Positions 42,755 through 52,124 of a DNA stretch of 64,000 nucleotides are shown here, piece by piece; the stretch's first letter is position 1, and every line of letters begins with the position of its first letter. A program made the translations under genes and the position numbers. The notes under the pieces are model-generated. The model had not been told where the DNA came from, did not search any database, and saw only the letters and a program-made list of their open reading frames with translations. The stretch covers positions 62,001 through 126,000 of the forward strand of contig DASXVA010000009.1 of assembly GCA_036504515.1 (NCBI GenBank). Reading direction: 5' to 3'. This stretch comes from AWTP1-18 sp036504515. GTDB taxonomy: Bacteria; Pseudomonadota; Gammaproteobacteria; Burkholderiales; Rhodocyclaceae.

Positions 42755-43183
42755 CTAGCCGGCTTTGCGTTGTATGCATTCGAGATAAGCAGCCCCATCC
42801 GGTGGGGCTTTGTTGCGTTGGGATTGCCAGATGGTTTCACCAAGGCAGTCGTGAATGTCGTGCAAGGCCTCGTGCCGGTCTCCGTGGCGCTGGCAGAGTT
42901 TTTCAAAGGCAGCCCTTATGCCCGGTGGCTGGTCAATCTGCAATTGCTCGGCAATGGCCAGATGCAGGGATAGATGAAGGAATGGGTTGGTTTCGCCGGA
43001 TTCCGGCGTCCAGTCCTTGGCCATGGCCTCTTCACCACCGGTGAGCAGGCTGTGGTACTCGGGGTGGTCGTTAATGATGTCGGCCGCCATGGTTTCCAGG
43101 GGCGTTGCAGGCAGGGATTCGCGGCGCTTGCGCCAGGCATCCATCAGGAATTTCCGGGCCTGGTCTCGGGTGGGGCTAAACAT
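42755..43183 (-). CDS. DUF1841 family protein
   Basis: A 142-residue soluble protein starting MFSPTRDQARKFLMDAW and containing NPFLHLSLHLAIAEQLQIDQPPGIR and RHEALHDIHDCLGETIWQAQ-like C-terminal motif (here GETIWQSQR). These are the marks of DUF1841, a conserved proteobacterial family without known function. The two His-rich motifs suggest metal binding. It overlaps the FIST gene by eight bases. Confidence 0.85.
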   Translation of the reverse strand: MFSPTRDQARKFLMDAWRKRRESLPATPLETMAADIINDHPEYHSLLTGGEEAMAKDWTPESGETNPFLHLSLHLAIAEQLQIDQPPGIRAAFEKLCQRHGDRHEALHDIHDCLGETIWQSQRNKAPPDGAAYLECIQRKAG

Positions 43184-44273
43184 TGGCACTTACCAGTGAA
43201 AAGACGGTGGTGTAGCTGAGCAGCACATTGCCGTCGCCCATGGCGGCAATTTCGCCGCCACTGTAACTGCCAAGGACGGGAAGGCTGGGGTAGCGGGCTG
43301 AGAGCAGGGCCAGGTCTCGGTCGTGGCCCTGGTAGAAATAGGGGCCGCGGCCCATGCAGGCGAACATCAGGGCGAAATCCGGGGCCGGTTGCTTGCCATC
43401 GGTGAGGTGATCCAAAGCCACCGTGGTGTCGGCTTCGGCGGCATGGGGTTCCCGCCAGGCCCAGATCAGGGCCGTATCCGGTGGTAGCGGTGCAGCCAGG
43501 GTGATGGACCGTTCGCTGGTATTGATGCCGAGCAGGGGTAGCAGGGTATAGCGGCCATCCCGCAGGGCCAGGTTGGTGGGCATGCCCGGTTCCAGCACCA
43601 GGGCGCACAGGCGCTGCAGGGGAATGTTGTCGGGGTCGCTGGCTTCCGGCGGCAGTTGCTGGAGCAAGGTGTCCAGGGCCGGATTGTTGGAAACTCGGAA
43701 GACTTCAAAGCCGTCCTGCTCGGTGACAAACAGGGTAGGGGAGAGGAAGCGCAGACCTCTGGACAGCGCCGTGCGCACACTGGCGCCGTGGAAACCGGCT
43801 TCCAGGGGCTTGTCCCTGATCTTGCCCTGGCCCCAGATCCAGCCGCTTTCGCGGTCGTCGTAACCGGAAGCCAGGGTGCCGTAGCGGGGCGGATAGGGGA
43901 TCAGCCAGTCCGGGTCGAGCTGATCGGACTGGGCAAAGGTCAGAACCGGTTCGCCGGACAGGGGGGAGCCCAGACTGACGGGACCGCACAACACCAGCGC
44001 CGCGGCCGCCGGCTGGTGCAAAGCCCAGCTTCTTTCCGTGAAGACGCCCGGGGTGGTGCAGCCGCTGACTTGCAGGCAGCGGGCGGTGCGCGAGGCGGCC
44101 GTAATGGCTTGCTGCACATCCTGTTTGTGCCGGTAGTGGCTGGTCAGTAGGAGCAGCACGCTGTGGGCATAGTCGCTGCCGGCATCGGCCAGGGCATTCT
44201 TTACGGCAGTAACAGCCAGATCAGGGCTGGCTTTGTCTCCGGCAGCAAAACCGGTGGCGGCAATGGTATTCAT
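43176..44273 (-). CDS. FIST-domain signal-transduction protein
   Basis: A 365-residue cytoplasmic protein with FIST-N (about 10-200) and FIST-C (about 210-360) domains: QVSGCTTPGVFTERSW in the first and FALMFACMGRGPYFYQGHDRD plus GSYSGGEIAAMG in the second are diagnostic. FIST is a proposed sensory domain for small ligands such as amino acids. The start at 44273 leaves 15 bases to nth. In other bacteria FIST occurs with GGDEF or kinase modules, and two GGDEF genes follow in the same operon here. Confidence 0.87.
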   Translation of the reverse strand: MNTIAATGFAAGDKASPDLAVTAVKNALADAGSDYAHSVLLLLTSHYRHKQDVQQAITAASRTARCLQVSGCTTPGVFTERSWALHQPAAAALVLCGPVSLGSPLSGEPVLTFAQSDQLDPDWLIPYPPRYGTLASGYDDRESGWIWGQGKIRDKPLEAGFHGASVRTALSRGLRFLSPTLFVTEQDGFEVFRVSNNPALDTLLQQLPPEASDPDNIPLQRLCALVLEPGMPTNLALRDGRYTLLPLLGINTSERSITLAAPLPPDTALIWAWREPHAAEADTTVALDHLTDGKQPAPDFALMFACMGRGPYFYQGHDRDLALLSARYPSLPVLGSYSGGEIAAMGDGNVLLSYTTVFSLVSANV

Positions 44274-44287
44274 GGCTGTGTTTGCAG

Positions 44288-44926
44288 TCAGGGAGCGGGT
44301 GTCTTGGGTTTGTAGGCGCAAAGGTCGGCCACGGTGCAGCGATAGCACTCCGGCGTGCGGGCCTTGCAAACGTAGCGGCCGTGGAGGATCAGCCAGTGGT
44401 GGGCGTGGAGGCCGAAGTCCTTGGGCGTGACCTTGACCAGCTTGTCTTCCACTTCCCGCACGTCCTTGCCCGGGGCCAGGCCAGTACGGTTGCCGATGCG
44501 AAAAATATGGGTATCCACGGCAATGGTGGCTTCGCCGAAGACGATGTTGAGTACTACGTTGGCAGTCTTGCGGCCGACCCCGGGCAGGGCTTCCAGGGCC
44601 TCCCGGTCATGGGGCACCTGACCCTTGTACTGGTCCAGCAGGATGTTGGTCAGGCCGATGACGTTCTTCGCCTTGGTTTTGTAGAGGCCGATGGTCTGGA
44701 TGTAGTCCATCAGCCTTTCCACGCCGAGGGCGGCAATGGCTTCGGGCGTGGGGTGATCCTTGAACAGGGGACGGGTGGCCCGGTTGACGCCTTTGTCGGT
44801 GGCCTGGGCGGAAAGCACCACGGCCACCAGCAGTTGGTAAGGGGTCTTGTATTCCAGTTCTGTGGCCGGTTCTGGATTGGCGGAGGCGAGGCGGGAATAG
44901 AACTCGCGGATTTTCTTCGGAGACAT
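44288..44926 (-). CDS. nth: Endonuclease III, DNA glycosylase/AP lyase
   Basis: A 212-residue enzyme starting MSPKKIREFYSRL; longer upstream frames run into the promoter region. The helix-hairpin-helix is LPGVGRKTANVVL with the catalytic Lys preceding in QATDKG, the catalytic Asp is in VDTHIFRIGNR, and the [4Fe-4S] ligands are C-X6-C-X2-C-X5-C in CKARTPECYRCTVADLC. It removes oxidised pyrimidines. In many gammaproteobacteria nth follows rnfE; here it is about 8 kb from rnfE and heads a different operon. Confidence 0.96.
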   Translation of the reverse strand: MSPKKIREFYSRLASANPEPATELEYKTPYQLLVAVVLSAQATDKGVNRATRPLFKDHPTPEAIAALGVERLMDYIQTIGLYKTKAKNVIGLTNILLDQYKGQVPHDREALEALPGVGRKTANVVLNIVFGEATIAVDTHIFRIGNRTGLAPGKDVREVEDKLVKVTPKDFGLHAHHWLILHGRYVCKARTPECYRCTVADLCAYKPKTPAP

Positions 44927-45026
44927 GCCGTGAGTGTAGCTGAAGGGCAAATAAAAATAGCCGGATCGCGGCTGCTGACGGGGGCTGGCGCTATGATTCG
45001 CGCTGTCGCCAGCGCTGTACCGACCC

Positions 45027-46919
45027 ATGGCGAAAGCCGGTTTCCCTGCCCATTTTCTGGCCTCTATGAACGAACAAAGCTTGAATCCCGTTTTCGACCT
45101 GGTGGAAAAGCTGAATGAAGCGATTTCCACTTTCCTCTCGGGGACCATTGATCCCGTCGCCTGTTCGCAAATCCCCGAGCAATTGCAGCAATTGCTGACC
45201 CTGGAAACGGTCTGTTGCGCCCAGCGGGAAATGGCCCTTTCCCTGGCAAGTTTCTTTCAGAATGTGGATGTCACCAGCCTGACCCCGGGGGACCGGGATC
45301 AGGTCTGTCTGCTCTGGCATTCGGTCCGAGGCAAGGTCGATGGCGAATCCGAGGGACAGGCTGCGCTTCCCCATCTGGTTGCCCCCATCACGGGTTCCGG
45401 CCCGACCCGGGGCAATCGCCGGGTGTCCCTGATGATTGAAAGCCGGGCCATCCAGGCCCTGCTGGAAGCGGCGGTTGCCCATGCCGACTTTGAAGTGGAG
45501 CTGCTGTCCTCCTTCAAATCCCTGGAAAGCCTGGCGCCGGATGACTTGCCGATGGCCATCATTGCCGATCTGTCCCTTTGTCGCACCGATCCCGAAGCGG
45601 GTCGCATCCTTGCCCGGATTCGGCAAAATTCGACCCGGCCTTTGCACCTGTTTTGCCTCTCCGGGGCCGATGACTTTTCAGCCCGCCTTGAAGCTGTGCG
45701 ACTGGGGGCTACCCGCTTCCTGAGAAAACCGGTGGATGTGGAAAAGCTGCTGGCCATCCTCAACGGGGTGACGGCCCGGATTCCGACAGAGCCTTTCCGG
45801 GTGCTTTTTGTCGATGACGATCGCGCCCTGACCAGCCTTTATTCGGCCACCCTGGTGCAGGCCGGTTTTGAAACCCGGCTCTGTAACCGTTCCCTCGACG
45901 CACCGGAAATGGTGGCGGAGTTTCGGCCCGACGTGATCGTCACCGATGTATATATGCCCGGCTGTAACGGGCTGGAATTGGCTGCCCTATTGCGGCAGGA
46001 CGAAAGTCTGGCGGATACGCCCATCCTGTTCCTGTCCAGCGAGGCCAATATCAACCGGCAGATGGTGGCCCTGGATCTGGGCGGTGACGACTTCCTGACC
46101 AAGCCGGTGCCCCTGGAAGTGCTGACGTCGGCCGTGGTTGCCCGGGCCAAACGGGCGCGGATGCTCAAGCGTATCCGTCGCGAACTGGAAAAATCCCGGG
46201 TGGCGGCAGAGCAGGGCAGTCGCGCCAAGAGCCACTTCATGGCGGACATGAATCACGAACTCAAAGCGCCGCTCAATGCCATGCTGGGCTATTCCCAGCT
46301 TATTGCCCTAGAGGTCGAGGCCGTTAGCGATGGTGCCGTAGCGCAAAGATTGCAGGAGTTTTCAGCCAATATCTATCAAGCGGGCGAACTGCAACTGGCG
46401 TTGATCAACGAAATTCTGGAGTTTTCCCAGATCGAGGCCGGGCTGCTGGCCTTGACCATCGAGCCGGTGGAGTTGGCGCCCCTGGTGGATTACTGTCTGA
46501 TGCTGCTGGCGCCCCAGGCCGAGAAAAAACAGGTTCGTTGTGAAAGCCGGATTCCCAGCGGACTTTACGTCAAGGCTGACAGCACCCGTGTGCGGCAGAT
46601 ATTGCTCAACCTGTTGTCCAACGCCATCAAGTACAACCGGGCCGGCGGCAGCGTGGTGGCGGAGTGCCCGAAGGCTTCCATTGGTGCGGTTGCCGTAGCC
46701 ATCAAGGATACGGGGCTGGGTATTCCGACCACTTCCCTCGGGGCTCTGTTCCAGCCCTTTTCGCGCCTGCATATCGACAAAGACCCCAAGATCGAGGGCA
46801 CGGGTTTGGGTTTGGCCTTGGTCAAATCCTTGGTGGAAATCATGGGTGGTGAGATCGGCGTCACCAGCCAGGTTGATGTCGGCAGCGAGTTCTGTTTCGT
46901 ACTGCCGGCCGCCGACTAA
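45027..46919 (+). CDS. Hybrid histidine kinase with two receiver domains
   Basis: About 630 residues, no membrane segment. Order: N-terminal helical region (1-130); a degenerate receiver-like domain (about 133-250) lacking the acidic pair; a complete receiver (about 255-375: VLFVDDDRAL, phospho-acceptor in VIVTDVYMPG, Lys in LTKPVP); HisKA with phosphorylation site NHELKAPLN (near 408); HATPase with NLLSNAIKYN, DTGLGIP and GTGLGLALVKS. A soluble receiver-first kinase suits an intermediate in a phosphorelay. No receptor or regulator is adjacent. Start may be 45027 or 45066. Confidence 0.87.
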   Translation: MAKAGFPAHFLASMNEQSLNPVFDLVEKLNEAISTFLSGTIDPVACSQIPEQLQQLLTLETVCCAQREMALSLASFFQNVDVTSLTPGDRDQVCLLWHSVRGKVDGESEGQAALPHLVAPITGSGPTRGNRRVSLMIESRAIQALLEAAVAHADFEVELLSSFKSLESLAPDDLPMAIIADLSLCRTDPEAGRILARIRQNSTRPLHLFCLSGADDFSARLEAVRLGATRFLRKPVDVEKLLAILNGVTARIPTEPFRVLFVDDDRALTSLYSATLVQAGFETRLCNRSLDAPEMVAEFRPDVIVTDVYMPGCNGLELAALLRQDESLADTPILFLSSEANINRQMVALDLGGDDFLTKPVPLEVLTSAVVARAKRARMLKRIRRELEKSRVAAEQGSRAKSHFMADMNHELKAPLNAMLGYSQLIALEVEAVSDGAVAQRLQEFSANIYQAGELQLALINEILEFSQIEAGLLALTIEPVELAPLVDYCLMLLAPQAEKKQVRCESRIPSGLYVKADSTRVRQILLNLLSNAIKYNRAGGSVVAECPKASIGAVAVAIKDTGLGIPTTSLGALFQPFSRLHIDKDPKIEGTGLGLALVKSLVEIMGGEIGVTSQVDVGSEFCFVLPAAD

Positions 46920-47201
46920 AAACCTCTTTGCGATCGTTGGCGGGACAAAAGACATCCAGCAACATCCCGCTGGCAGGGTTCTTCCTCCAACGGTGGGGAG
47001 GGGGTATCTGAGTTGCTTATACGTTCCATGTATAGCCATGGCCCAAGGGCGGAATGCGGCTTTTTCTTGGTTTGTGGCTTAACCAAGCCTTAATCAGCCT
47101 ATTTTCGGTAAAAAACCGAAAAGATCGGTCATACGTAAAACGTATAACAGATCAAGGGCCAGGCCTCCGCGATCGCCGGTTTCCGGGCAAGCGGAATACC
47201 G
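46920..47201. other. Intergenic region with hairpin and two palindromes
   Basis: Between converging genes. A hairpin TTTTCGGT-AAAAA-ACCGAAAA (47102-47122) could terminate both strands. Two inverted repeats, TATAC-N7-GTATA (47018-47034) and ATACG-N5-CGTAT (47131-47145), flank it; their role is unknown. Confidence 0.45.
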
Positions 47202-48131
47202 TCAGCCGTTGCGCAAAGGGGAAATTCGGGTCGAGTCCTGCTGGCTCGTGCCATAGGAGGTCAGTGCATCAAGAAAGGCCCGAACCCGGGTCGGCACTAG
47301 CCGCCGGGTGGGCATGAAGGCATAGACCTGGCGCGGCATGGGTTGGTAGTCTGGCAGCAACGGCACCAATCGGCCTTGTTCCATGGCCTCCCGGCAGAGG
47401 GTGGCCGAGATCACGCTGGCGCCGAGGCCTGCTTCGGCAGCCCCAAGGCGCAGGGAGGCGTTACTGGTCCGTAGGCGTCCCCGGACCGCGACTTCATGGA
47501 TTTCCGGGCTGTCCTGACGCTGGAATCGCCATATTGTTGCGTTGTCGTCGCAGAGGCAGGGCCAGGCGGCCAGATCCTTAGGGTGCTTCGGTGCGCCGAA
47601 CTTGGCCACCAGTTCCGGCGTCGCGCAGAGCACCGTTCCCACCGTAAAAACCCGGCGCGCCACCAGGCTGGAGTTCTCCAGTTCGTTTTCGTGCATGCTG
47701 AAAACCAGATCGAAATTGCTTTCCACCGGATGATGGTGCTGGGTGGACATCTCGATTTCTGCCTCCAGCCCCGTGTATTGCATCAGCAGGGAGCAGATCA
47801 CCTGATTCAGGTGCAGCACGCCGAATTCAAAAGGTGTCGAAATGCGCAGGATGCCCTGGGGCTGATCCCGTTGGGACTGGGTGGCTTCAACAATGTCCTG
47901 CAGGCGCTCGAACAAGGGCGCCAATTGCTCGTTCAATTCGTGGCCCGCCGCCGTCAGCTTTAGCAGCCGCGTGGTTCGTTCCAGCAAACGTAGGCCCAGA
48001 CTAGTTTCCAGATTGGATACTGCCCGGCTGACACTGGACTTGGGCATATCCAGTTGCTCCGCTGCCCGGGTAAAACTGCCCAGGTTGGCGACAGTACAAA
48101 ACACCTCGGCATCGTTCCAGTTGTAAGGCAT
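47202..48131 (-). CDS. LysR-family regulator of adjacent efflux operon
   Basis: A 309-residue LysR regulator: HTH in LGSFTRAAEQLDMPKSSVSRAVSNLE, then the effector domain. The subgroup (MPYNWNDAEVFCTVANLGSFT) is of the AaeR/CrgA type. It is divergent from an OMF-FUSC-DUF1656-HlyD operon, 96 bases away, which it probably controls in response to an aromatic acid. A palindrome in the shared promoter is the likely operator. Confidence 0.88.
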   Translation of the reverse strand: MPYNWNDAEVFCTVANLGSFTRAAEQLDMPKSSVSRAVSNLETSLGLRLLERTTRLLKLTAAGHELNEQLAPLFERLQDIVEATQSQRDQPQGILRISTPFEFGVLHLNQVICSLLMQYTGLEAEIEMSTQHHHPVESNFDLVFSMHENELENSSLVARRVFTVGTVLCATPELVAKFGAPKHPKDLAAWPCLCDDNATIWRFQRQDSPEIHEVAVRGRLRTSNASLRLGAAEAGLGASVISATLCREAMEQGRLVPLLPDYQPMPRQVYAFMPTRRLVPTRVRAFLDALTSYGTSQQDSTRISPLRNG

Positions 48132-48155
48132 GGCTTGGGTTCTCTAGGGGCTTAT

Positions 48156-48173
48156 TGTTCCATTGGCGGAACA
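48156..48173. promoter_or_regulatory. Candidate LysR operator
   Basis: TGTTCC-ATTGGC-GGAACA, a perfect 6-base inverted repeat in the 96-base gap between the LysR gene and the efflux operon, placed where an autorepressing/activating LysR protein usually binds. Confidence 0.55.
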
Positions 48174-48227
48174 GTTTATCCATGAATCGCTATTTTTCTC
48201 TCTTGGCCGAATGCTTATAGTCGTCCC

Positions 48228-49721
48228 ATGGCCCCAACTTCCTCTTCTTTACGGCAGTCACTGTCCCGGTGTCTGCCGTTTTTTTTCCTGCTGCCCCTGC
48301 TCTGGCTGACGGCGTGCGCTGATATGAGCGGTATTCAGCCCAAGGCGGAGCTACAAACTCCTGCATCCATTGATCAGGTCCGTTTGTCCGCCAGCGTTGC
48401 AGAGGCAGCAGAAGAGGATTGGTGGCGCAGTTGGAACGATCCCCAATTGAACCGTTTGATGGCCCAGGCCCTGGCCGGGAACCCGACCCTGAAGGTAGCT
48501 CGGGCGCGGATCGATCATGCCCGAGCAACCGTGGGACTGGCAGAAAGCCAGACCAGACCGGGCTTGAGCGCCAATGGCAGCTTCATTCGCGAACGCTTTT
48601 CCATGAACCAGTTCTTCCCGCCACCCATCGGCGGCAACGTCTATTGGAATAACGAGGCGACCCTGAACCTTTCCTACGACCTGGACCTCTGGGGCCAGCA
48701 GGAAAGCATCGTGGCCGCCGTGGTGGACGAGGCCAAGGCCGCCGTGGCCGATGCCTGGCAAGTACGGCTGGCCCTGGCTACTGCCGTGGCTCAGGCCTAT
48801 GCCCAATGGGCGATCCAGGGGGAACTGGCCGATCTGGCCCGGGAGGAAAAGGCCCGGCTGGAGCGGGCCCTGAACCTTGCCCGGCGGCGTGAAAAGGCGG
48901 GGCTGGAAGCGGGTAAAGACGCCGACAACATTGCCATCGCCCTGGCCCGGCAACAGGCCCAGGTGGAAGCTTTGGACACCACCGTGATTCTTGCCCGCCA
49001 TCAATTGGCGGCGCTGGCCGGTTTGGGACCGCAAGCGGGGGATGGGCTGCAGCGGCCCGCCCTGGCTTCTGCCGATGTGCTGACGCTACCGGCCCATCTG
49101 CCGGCAGCCCTGGTCGGACGGCGTCCCGATGTGATTGCCCAGCGCTGGCGGGTGGAGGCGGCGGGGCAGCGCATTGATGCGGCGAAGGCCGCCTTCTATC
49201 CCAATATCGACCTGATGGCCTTCGTCGGTTTCCAGGCCTTGGGATTCACGGATTTTCTCGATGGTTCCTCCGGCATCCACGGTTTCGGTCCGGCCCTGTC
49301 CCTGCCCATTTTCGATGGCGGTCGTCGCCGTAGCCGCCTGGGTCAGGAAACCGCCGCCTACGACGGGGCCGTGGAGGCCTACAACGGCACCCTGATCCGG
49401 GCCTTGCAAAGTGTCGCCGACCGGATTGCCGAACTGGAAAGCAACCGCAAGGAAAGTGTCGCGGCCCGCCAGGCCCTGGCTGCCGCCCAGCGGTGTTTGA
49501 AGGCGACGGAACAGGGCTGGAAGGCTGGCGTCAGCACTTATCAGGGGGTACTGGACGCCCAGGCAACGGTACTGGCCAGCCGTGAAATGGTGGCCCGCCT
49601 GGAAGCTGCTCGCCGTCAAGCCTATGCCGGACTGATGCTGGCCATCGGCGGCCAATGGTCTTCGGCTGCGCCGCTGGTTGATGGGGAAGCCGTTGCCGAT
49701 GGGGTGCTACCTCAACCATGA
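48228..49721 (+). CDS. Efflux outer-membrane lipoprotein (NodT type)
   Basis: A 497-residue outer-membrane factor. After a long leader (SLSRCLPFFFLLPLLWLTAC) the lipobox LTAC gives the acylated Cys. OEP repeats are seen in WWRSWNDPQLNRLMAQAL, NLSYDLDLWGQQES and LVGRRPDVIAQRWRVEAAGQRIDAAKA. First gene of the aromatic-acid-type efflux operon and coupled to the FUSC gene by ATGA. A second OMF of the window (4.8 kb) belongs to an RND pump. Confidence 0.92.
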   Translation: MAPTSSSLRQSLSRCLPFFFLLPLLWLTACADMSGIQPKAELQTPASIDQVRLSASVAEAAEEDWWRSWNDPQLNRLMAQALAGNPTLKVARARIDHARATVGLAESQTRPGLSANGSFIRERFSMNQFFPPPIGGNVYWNNEATLNLSYDLDLWGQQESIVAAVVDEAKAAVADAWQVRLALATAVAQAYAQWAIQGELADLAREEKARLERALNLARRREKAGLEAGKDADNIAIALARQQAQVEALDTTVILARHQLAALAGLGPQAGDGLQRPALASADVLTLPAHLPAALVGRRPDVIAQRWRVEAAGQRIDAAKAAFYPNIDLMAFVGFQALGFTDFLDGSSGIHGFGPALSLPIFDGGRRRSRLGQETAAYDGAVEAYNGTLIRALQSVADRIAELESNRKESVAARQALAAAQRCLKATEQGWKAGVSTYQGVLDAQATVLASREMVARLEAARRQAYAGLMLAIGGQWSSAAPLVDGEAVADGVLPQP

Positions 49722-51919
49722 ATAGCGCAGCTACGACGGCAAACAGCAGCAACCCCTTCGCTAAGGCGCGGCGCTGGCGGGCATTGTGGCGCCTTGTTTC
49801 GGCTTGGCCTTCCAGCGCCAATTTTGCTTCGGCGATTTACGTGACCAAAGTGGTGCTGGCGGCCCTGTTGGCCCTGATGATTTCCCTAGCCCTGAATCTG
49901 GAATCGCCCCGGACCGCCATGTTCAGCGTCTATCTGGTGATGCAGGCCAGGAGCGGGCTGGTGTTCCAGAAAAGTTACTACCGGCTGTTGGGGACCGTGG
50001 TGGGGGCGGTGGTGTCGGTGATCCTGATCGGCGCCTTTGCCCAGACCCCGGAGTTGTTCTTCATCGGCTTCGCCCTCTGGGTGGCCCTTTGCACCGCGGG
50101 CTCCTTCATCTTCCGCAACTTCCAGTCCTACGGTTTCGTGCTGGCCGGCTACACCGTGTGCTTTGTCGCCCTGCCCACCATCGACGCGCCCACCCAGGTG
50201 TTTGATGTGGCGGTAACTCGGGTGCTGGAAATGTTCGTCGGTGTGTTCTGTGCGGCCGTGGTGAGTGACACCCTGTTTCCCCAGCGCATGGCCGATGTGG
50301 TGCACGGCGCTTTGGTCCGCCGTTTCCAGGATTTCATCCGGGTGCTGAGCCAGGCTCCGGCGCAGTTGCGGGCTGGCGATACAGGCAAGGCGGCGATGCT
50401 GCGTTTTGCCGGCGATGCCCTTGGTCTTGAGGCCGCCCATACCAACGCCGGTCTGGAGAGCAGCGACTTGCGTCGCCTTCAGTCCCATTTGCAGTTGCTC
50501 AATCACGAGTTCATGGGGGTCACCAGCACCCTCCATGCCTTTCACCAGATGCTGCGTCGCCTGCAACAGGGCGGTGATCCGGCAATTGCCACGGCTTTGC
50601 TCGGTTTGTACGAGCCGTTCAGCGGCGTCTGTCAGCTTGCCAGCGGCGGTGTGCCGGAGGCCGATGTGTTGCTGCCAAAACTCGCTGCCTGGCGGTCTGC
50701 TTTGGGTCGCGAGGTCGCTACGGTGCGGGAGCAATTACCCCTCGCCATGACCCGCACCGATCGCCTGGACTTTGATACGGGCGTTGAGTTGCTGGAGCGT
50801 CTTGGCGACGAGTTCCGTGCCTATTGCATTACCCAAGCCAAGGTCAGTGGGGCTGAGGTCGCAGGTGAGTCCGGTGACGCGGACTTGGCGACGGAACGCA
50901 CTGCACAGTTGCAGGCCGATGCCGACAGCCTGCGCTTTTCCACCCGTACCGATCCTGTGCTGGCCCTGCTGGCTGCTTTGCGCGGGGTGGGAGTGATGGC
51001 CGTGACGGCGGGCTTCTGGCTGGCCAGCGGCTGGTCCTGGGGCACCGGGCCCATCATCAATGGCGTGGCTTCGGGGACCGTGTTTGCCGCGCTGCCTTCC
51101 CCGGCAAAGCTGATCCGCCAGGTGTTGATCGGCTGGTGCTTTGCGCTGCCTCTGGGCTTGGTCTGGAACTTCCTGCTGATTCCCCAGGCCACGGACTGGA
51201 TCGGACTCTGTGTCTTGCTGATCCCGCCCCTGGCCCTGATTGCCTGGCTGGCCAGTTCGCCCAAATGGGGCGGTATCGGCGCTGGCATGTACATCTCCTT
51301 CATGTTGCACACCAGTCTGGACCGGAGCTTCAACGCCAACCTGCCGGACTTTCTCGATGCCTGTTTCGCCGACTTCATCGGCTTTGCCGTATCCGGGACT
51401 TTCTATGCGCTGATCGACCTCAACGCCGGCCCCTGGGGACGGCGGCGCATCGTCGGTGCTTTGCGGCAACAGATGGTAGACGTCTGCCGCGGTGAAGGCC
51501 GTCTGCGCCGCGAAGTGCTGGAAAGCACCAGCCGCGATCTGGTGCAGCGCATCGCCACCCGGGGCCAGTTGGCGGACGAAACCGATGTCTGGGTCTTCGA
51601 CTGGTTGCTGACCGTATTGGAAATTGGCCGGGCCGTGATCGACCTGCGGGCCGAAATGGATGCCGCCGATGCCGATGCGCTGCCCCTGTCCCTTGCCTTC
51701 GCCCTGCATCGTCTGGGTGACCTGTTCTCGGCACCGACGCCGGCTTCGCGCCATTCCGCCACGCTGGCGGTAGAGGCGGCCATCGCAACCTTGGATGGCG
51801 CCGATGCCCGTCTGGGTAATCGCCGCCGCCGTGCCCTGATTCTCGATCTGCATTTCATCCGCTGCGCCCTGGCGGACCCGGTATCCGTCCTCGACGGGAA
51901 AGGAGGCCGTCATGGCTGA
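49718..51919 (+). CDS. FUSC-family inner-membrane exporter (AaeB/fusaric acid resistance)
   Basis: A 733-residue membrane protein with two blocks of about five membrane segments separated by a large cytoplasmic region, the layout of FUSC proteins. Block one begins AIYVTKVVLAALLALMISLAL and includes KSYYRLLGTVVGAVVSVIL; block two includes MAVTAGFWLASGWSWGTGPIING. AaeB relatives export p-hydroxybenzoate and other aromatic acids together with an AaeA-type adaptor, present here two genes downstream. Overlaps its neighbours on both sides. Confidence 0.92.
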   Translation: MNSAATTANSSNPFAKARRWRALWRLVSAWPSSANFASAIYVTKVVLAALLALMISLALNLESPRTAMFSVYLVMQARSGLVFQKSYYRLLGTVVGAVVSVILIGAFAQTPELFFIGFALWVALCTAGSFIFRNFQSYGFVLAGYTVCFVALPTIDAPTQVFDVAVTRVLEMFVGVFCAAVVSDTLFPQRMADVVHGALVRRFQDFIRVLSQAPAQLRAGDTGKAAMLRFAGDALGLEAAHTNAGLESSDLRRLQSHLQLLNHEFMGVTSTLHAFHQMLRRLQQGGDPAIATALLGLYEPFSGVCQLASGGVPEADVLLPKLAAWRSALGREVATVREQLPLAMTRTDRLDFDTGVELLERLGDEFRAYCITQAKVSGAEVAGESGDADLATERTAQLQADADSLRFSTRTDPVLALLAALRGVGVMAVTAGFWLASGWSWGTGPIINGVASGTVFAALPSPAKLIRQVLIGWCFALPLGLVWNFLLIPQATDWIGLCVLLIPPLALIAWLASSPKWGGIGAGMYISFMLHTSLDRSFNANLPDFLDACFADFIGFAVSGTFYALIDLNAGPWGRRRIVGALRQQMVDVCRGEGRLRREVLESTSRDLVQRIATRGQLADETDVWVFDWLLTVLEIGRAVIDLRAEMDAADADALPLSLAFALHRLGDLFSAPTPASRHSATLAVEAAIATLDGADARLGNRRRRALILDLHFIRCALADPVSVLDGKGGRHG

Positions 51920-52109
51920 CGTGGTCATTGGCGGTGTGCGCCTGCCTTTTCTGCTGGCCGTACTGATCGGCACTGGCGTACTGCATTTGATCTTCGACCG
52001 GCTCTTCGCCCGCTTTGGCATTTACGCCCGGGTCTGGCATCCGGGTCTGTTCCGGGTGGCGGTATTTTTTTGCCTGTTCGCCAGCGCCGGACTGTTGTTC
52101 TATCCCTAG
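51912..52109 (+). CDS. DUF1656 small membrane protein (AaeX type)
   Basis: A 65-residue protein with two membrane segments (LPFLLAVLIGTGVLHLIF and FRVAVFFCLFASAGLLFY). DUF1656 proteins accompany FUSC pumps and adaptors in almost all such operons. It overlaps the FUSC gene by eight bases and precedes the adaptor by 15 bases. Confidence 0.9.
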   Translation: MADVVIGGVRLPFLLAVLIGTGVLHLIFDRLFARFGIYARVWHPGLFRVAVFFCLFASAGLLFYP

Positions 52110-52124
52110 GAAAACCTGTCATCC

